In this document: one piece after another, positions 61,869 through 64,000 of the stretch
Layout of the letters: every line of letters begins with the position of its first letter
Numbering within the stretch: position 1 is the stretch's first letter
From: JAGQRJ01 sp041402045
GTDB lineage: Bacteria > Planctomycetota > J058
Assembly (NCBI GenBank): GCA_041402045.1
Contig: JAWKSZ010000001.1
Location: forward strand, 1-64,000
DNA: 64,000 bases
Reading direction: 5' to 3'
Position numbers and translations under genes: made by a program
Notes under the pieces: generated by a model
Database searches by the model: none
Seen by the model: only the letters and a program-made list of their open reading frames with translations
Told to the model about the DNA's origin: nothing

Positions 61869-62776
61869 GCGACGTCGCGCTGCGCGAGCGCGAGCGGCGC
61901 TGGCGAGAGCGCGGCGACCTGGCCTCCGAGCTCGCATACCGCGAAGCCGCCGCCCGCAGCCGCGGCCACGACCCGACCTGGCTCGACGACCAGGCGAGCT
62001 GCGAGCTCCTCGTGCGCGGCCCGCGGGTCGCCGAGCGCGTGAGCGAGCTCGCCCAGGACCCCTGGCTCGGCGCCCGCCGCAGCCCGCTCCCCGGGGTGTG
62101 GGCGCTGTCCGGCCCCAGCCCGAACTACCTGCGCGCGAGCGCTGAGCGCGTCGCCCTGGAGCCCGTCGCCCTCTGGCCCCGGCTGCGCCTGCGCCCGCGC
62201 GAGGGCCAGGCAGAGGTCGTGACCCGGGTCGTGCAGCAGACCAGCGAGAGCGCGTCGTTCGCCCAACTCCGCCTGCGACTGACCGCAGCCCCAGGCGCCC
62301 ACGGGGTGAGCGACGGGAGCGAGCTCCCCGTCGAGTTCCGCGCCGTGGTGGCCGAGGCCCTGCGCGCGGCCCTGGGCGGACACCTGCTGCGCGCCGAGGT
62401 CCTCGCCGCGCGGCCGGGGCCCCGCGAGCGCGAGCTCGGGCCGGGGGACCTCGGCTGGCTGCAGAGCGGTGTGCCCTGGACCGGCCTCCAGGCCCACGTG
62501 GTCTCGGGGCGCGACCACCCCACGGACTCCCACGCCCGCGCCTTTCGCGCGGTGACCCAGCGCGCGCTGATCCTGGCGCTGACCGAGCTGGGCTTCGCCC
62601 TCGAGCGCCCGGCCCTGACCCCGGACCCCGAGGCCTGGCTGGCCGCCGGCGCGCCGCCGGCAGAGTCCCTGGGCTGGGAGGAGCTGCCCCCGGCCCCCGC
62701 CCTCGCCGCGCGCCGCGCCGCGTTCCTGGCCCTGGCGGAGGACGCCCCCGCCCCCACCCCCGAGGAGGGTGCGTGA
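61865..62776 (+). CDS. Hypothetical protein, translationally coupled to udk
   Basis: 303 aa from a TTG at 61865 that overlaps the udk stop by 4 bp (TTGA). The N-terminus RERERRWRERGDLASELAYREAAARSRG (region about 7-34) shares the ERRWR-LAxE-Y pattern with the protein ending at 50391. The rest is alpha/beta with PVALWPRLRLRPREGQAE and VEFRAVVAEALRAALGGHL. No family recognised. Cytoplasmic. TTG starts are rare here, but no other start fits the overlap. Confidence 0.65.
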   Translation: MSDVALRERERRWRERGDLASELAYREAAARSRGHDPTWLDDQASCELLVRGPRVAERVSELAQDPWLGARRSPLPGVWALSGPSPNYLRASAERVALEPVALWPRLRLRPREGQAEVVTRVVQQTSESASFAQLRLRLTAAPGAHGVSDGSELPVEFRAVVAEALRAALGGHLLRAEVLAARPGPRERELGPGDLGWLQSGVPWTGLQAHVVSGRDHPTDSHARAFRAVTQRALILALTELGFALERPALTPDPEAWLAAGAPPAESLGWEELPPAPALAARRAAFLALAEDAPAPTPEEGA

Positions 62777-63543
62777 GCGCCGTCGAGACCCGGCGCGCGG
62801 GCGCCGCGCTGTGGATCACGATCGCCGCCCCCGAGCGCGGCAACTCCCTGGACGTGCCCCTGCTCGACGGGCTGACCCAGGCCTTCCGCGAGGTCGAGCC
62901 CGACGTGCGCGCGGTGCTGCTCACCGGCGCGGGATCCAGGCACTTCTGTACCGGCTACCACCTCCCGACCCTGCTCGCCGAGCTCGACCAGGGCCCGAGC
63001 GTGGTCGACGACGAGAACCACCCCCTGGAGCAGGCCCTGCGCGCGCTGGACGCGATCGCGGTCCCCACGATCGCGGTGATCCAGGGCCCGGCCTACGGCG
63101 CCGGCTGCGAGCTGGCGCTGACCTGCGACCTGCGCCTGGCCGCCACCGGGGCCAGCCTCTGCATGCCGCCCACCAAGCTCGGGATCCTCTACAGCTACAC
63201 CGGGCTGCGGCGCCTGGTGCGCCTGGTCGGCGGGGCCCAGGCCAAGCGCCTGATCTACACCGCCGCCCCGGTCGGCGCCGAGGAGGCGCTGCGCCTGGGC
63301 CTCGTCACCGGGCTCGCGGCCCCCGAGTCCCTGCTGGCCGACGCCCAGGCCCTGGCGGAGGCGATCGCCGCCAACTCGGCCCGCGCCGTCGCCGACCACA
63401 AGACCCTGTTCCGCTGGATCGAGGAGGGCCGGCCCTACCCCGAAGTCCAGGACGAGGTCCGGCGGCTGCGGGCTGAGTGCTTCGCCTCTCCGGAGCTGGC
63501 GGAGCGGGTGGCCCGGCTGCGCCACGGGCGCCCGCGCGGATAG
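62773..63543 (+). CDS. Enoyl-CoA hydratase/isomerase family protein
   Basis: 256 aa; GTG overlaps the previous stop by 4 bp. The crotonase fold is clear: APERGNSLDVPLLDGL, VRAVLLTGAGSRHFCTGYHL (oxyanion-hole strand with Cys/Thr where many have GAD), IAVIQGPAYGAGCELALTCDLRLAA, and PPTKLGILYSYTGLRRL. At the first catalytic Glu position the segment reads AYGAGCELAL, with Glu present; the second Glu position is less certain. It may be a hydratase, isomerase or thioesterase in CoA metabolism. Confidence 0.88.
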   Translation: MSAVETRRAGAALWITIAAPERGNSLDVPLLDGLTQAFREVEPDVRAVLLTGAGSRHFCTGYHLPTLLAELDQGPSVVDDENHPLEQALRALDAIAVPTIAVIQGPAYGAGCELALTCDLRLAATGASLCMPPTKLGILYSYTGLRRLVRLVGGAQAKRLIYTAAPVGAEEALRLGLVTGLAAPESLLADAQALAEAIAANSARAVADHKTLFRWIEEGRPYPEVQDEVRRLRAECFASPELAERVARLRHGRPRG

Positions 63544-63563
63544 CCGCGCCGAGGAAAAGCGGC

Positions 63564-63569
63564 TAGACT
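63564..63569 (+). promoter_or_regulatory. Leaderless-type -10 hexamer TAGACT
   Basis: TAGACT, 7 nt, GTG at 63577. Same hexamer and spacing as the kinase at 3158. Confidence 0.55.
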
Positions 63570-63576
63570 GCCGCGA

Positions 63577-64000
63577 GTGATCCACTTCCGCTGCGCCAGC
63601 TGCACGCTCCTCATGTCCGTGCACCCCGCCCACGCGGGGCGCCAGGGCAACTGCCCCCAGTGCGGGCAGCCGTTCACCACGCCCCCGCAGTCGACGGCGG
63701 ACCCCAACGCCCCGGCGCCCCCGCGCCCGCAGCAGGGCGGCTTCCAGCAGGCGCCCCAGAGCTGGAGCGCCCCGGGGACCGACCCCGGGCGCAACTGGGG
63801 CCGGCCCACGACCGAGATCGCCGCCCCCCAGCCCCTGGCCCCGCCCGAGACCCCGCCCCCGAGCATGAACCCCGCCGCGGGGACCCGGCTCGAGGTGGTG
63901 CACGGCCCGCCGGAGCTCCTGGGCAGCGCGTTCTCGCTCTCCACCGGCCGCCCCACGGTGATCGGGCGCGAGGAGGGCAACGAGGTGTGCGTGAAGTCGG
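63577..64000 (+). CDS. FHA-domain protein with N-terminal zinc ribbon, 3' end outside the window
   Basis: At least 141 residues, cut by the right edge. The GTG start leads into a planctomycete-type ribbon, FRCASC, HAGRQGNCPQCGQPF (about 4-32). A Pro/Gln-rich linker (about 35-100) follows. The FHA domain begins near residue 108: LEVVHGPPELLGSAFSL, then TVIGREEGNEVCV, where GR is the phosphothreonine-binding loop. FHA proteins read Ser/Thr kinase output, so it is a plausible partner of the kinases in this window. Confidence 0.85.
   Translation, partial: MIHFRCASCTLLMSVHPAHAGRQGNCPQCGQPFTTPPQSTADPNAPAPPRPQQGGFQQAPQSWSAPGTDPGRNWGRPTTEIAAPQPLAPPETPPPSMNPAAGTRLEVVHGPPELLGSAFSLSTGRPTVIGREEGNEVCVKS

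Overview
The window is a very GC-rich, densely coded stretch of a bacterial chromosome. The envelope is Gram-negative in type: there is a heptose epimerase for LPS (hldD), an RND efflux pump, lipoproteins and an outer-membrane barrel. Three Ser/Thr protein kinases, an FHA-domain protein, several proteins with planctomycete-style zinc ribbons and an FG-GAP lipoprotein point to Planctomycetota. Myxococcota cannot be excluded from the sequence alone. I see no insertion sequence, prophage, CRISPR array, rRNA or plasmid feature. The single RNA gene found is a selenocysteine tRNA.

Layout. 1-5.3 kb: hldD (cut by the edge), a multidomain cell-wall hydrolase, a secreted protein with a caspase-like His/Cys pair, and a kinase. 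5.3-12 kb (minus): RND adaptor, RND pump and an unusual sigma-54-type activator in one operon. 12-13.8 kb: an acetyltransferase and a glycosidase-like protein. 13.8-20.8 kb (minus): a six-gene operon RDD / SpoIIM / DUF4129 / DUF4350 / MoxR / DUF58 in which every junction is a 4-bp overlap. 20.8-23.3 kb: thiL and a winged-helix protein with a histone H1-like tail. 23.3-30 kb: a non-coding spacer with two identical CCTT-repeat tracts, then a GT-C / GT2 / YfhO glycosylation operon and an FG-GAP lipoprotein. 30-50 kb: HNH protein, two kinases, endonuclease V, prolyl oligopeptidase, a shortened PII protein, a sugar epimerase, an HD protein paired with a four-repeat coiled-coil protein, an outer-membrane barrel, a SWIM/polymerase-X-like protein and an MscS channel. 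50-64 kb: tRNA-Sec, LysM and lytic transglycosylase proteins, a PspA-like cluster, then housekeeping enzymes (apt, hemB, NUDIX, udk, enoyl-CoA hydratase) and a truncated FHA gene.

Two patterns run through the whole window. First, at least 13 genes carry a TANNNT hexamer exactly 6-7 nt before the start codon and have no Shine-Dalgarno site. This is the signature of leaderless mRNAs. Other genes have a normal AGGAGG-type site, with TANNNT further upstream in several cases. Second, four genes contain small insertions or deletions that, apart from one case, cancel out and keep a long frame open: the HNH gene, the coiled-coil gene, a zinc-ribbon gene and hemB. I read these mainly as base-calling errors in the assembly, so the translated proteins are wrong locally.

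The genes that work together are the MoxR/DUF58 operon, the RND operon, the glycosyltransferase operon and scattered peptidoglycan enzymes. All act on the cell envelope, which is the main theme of the window.
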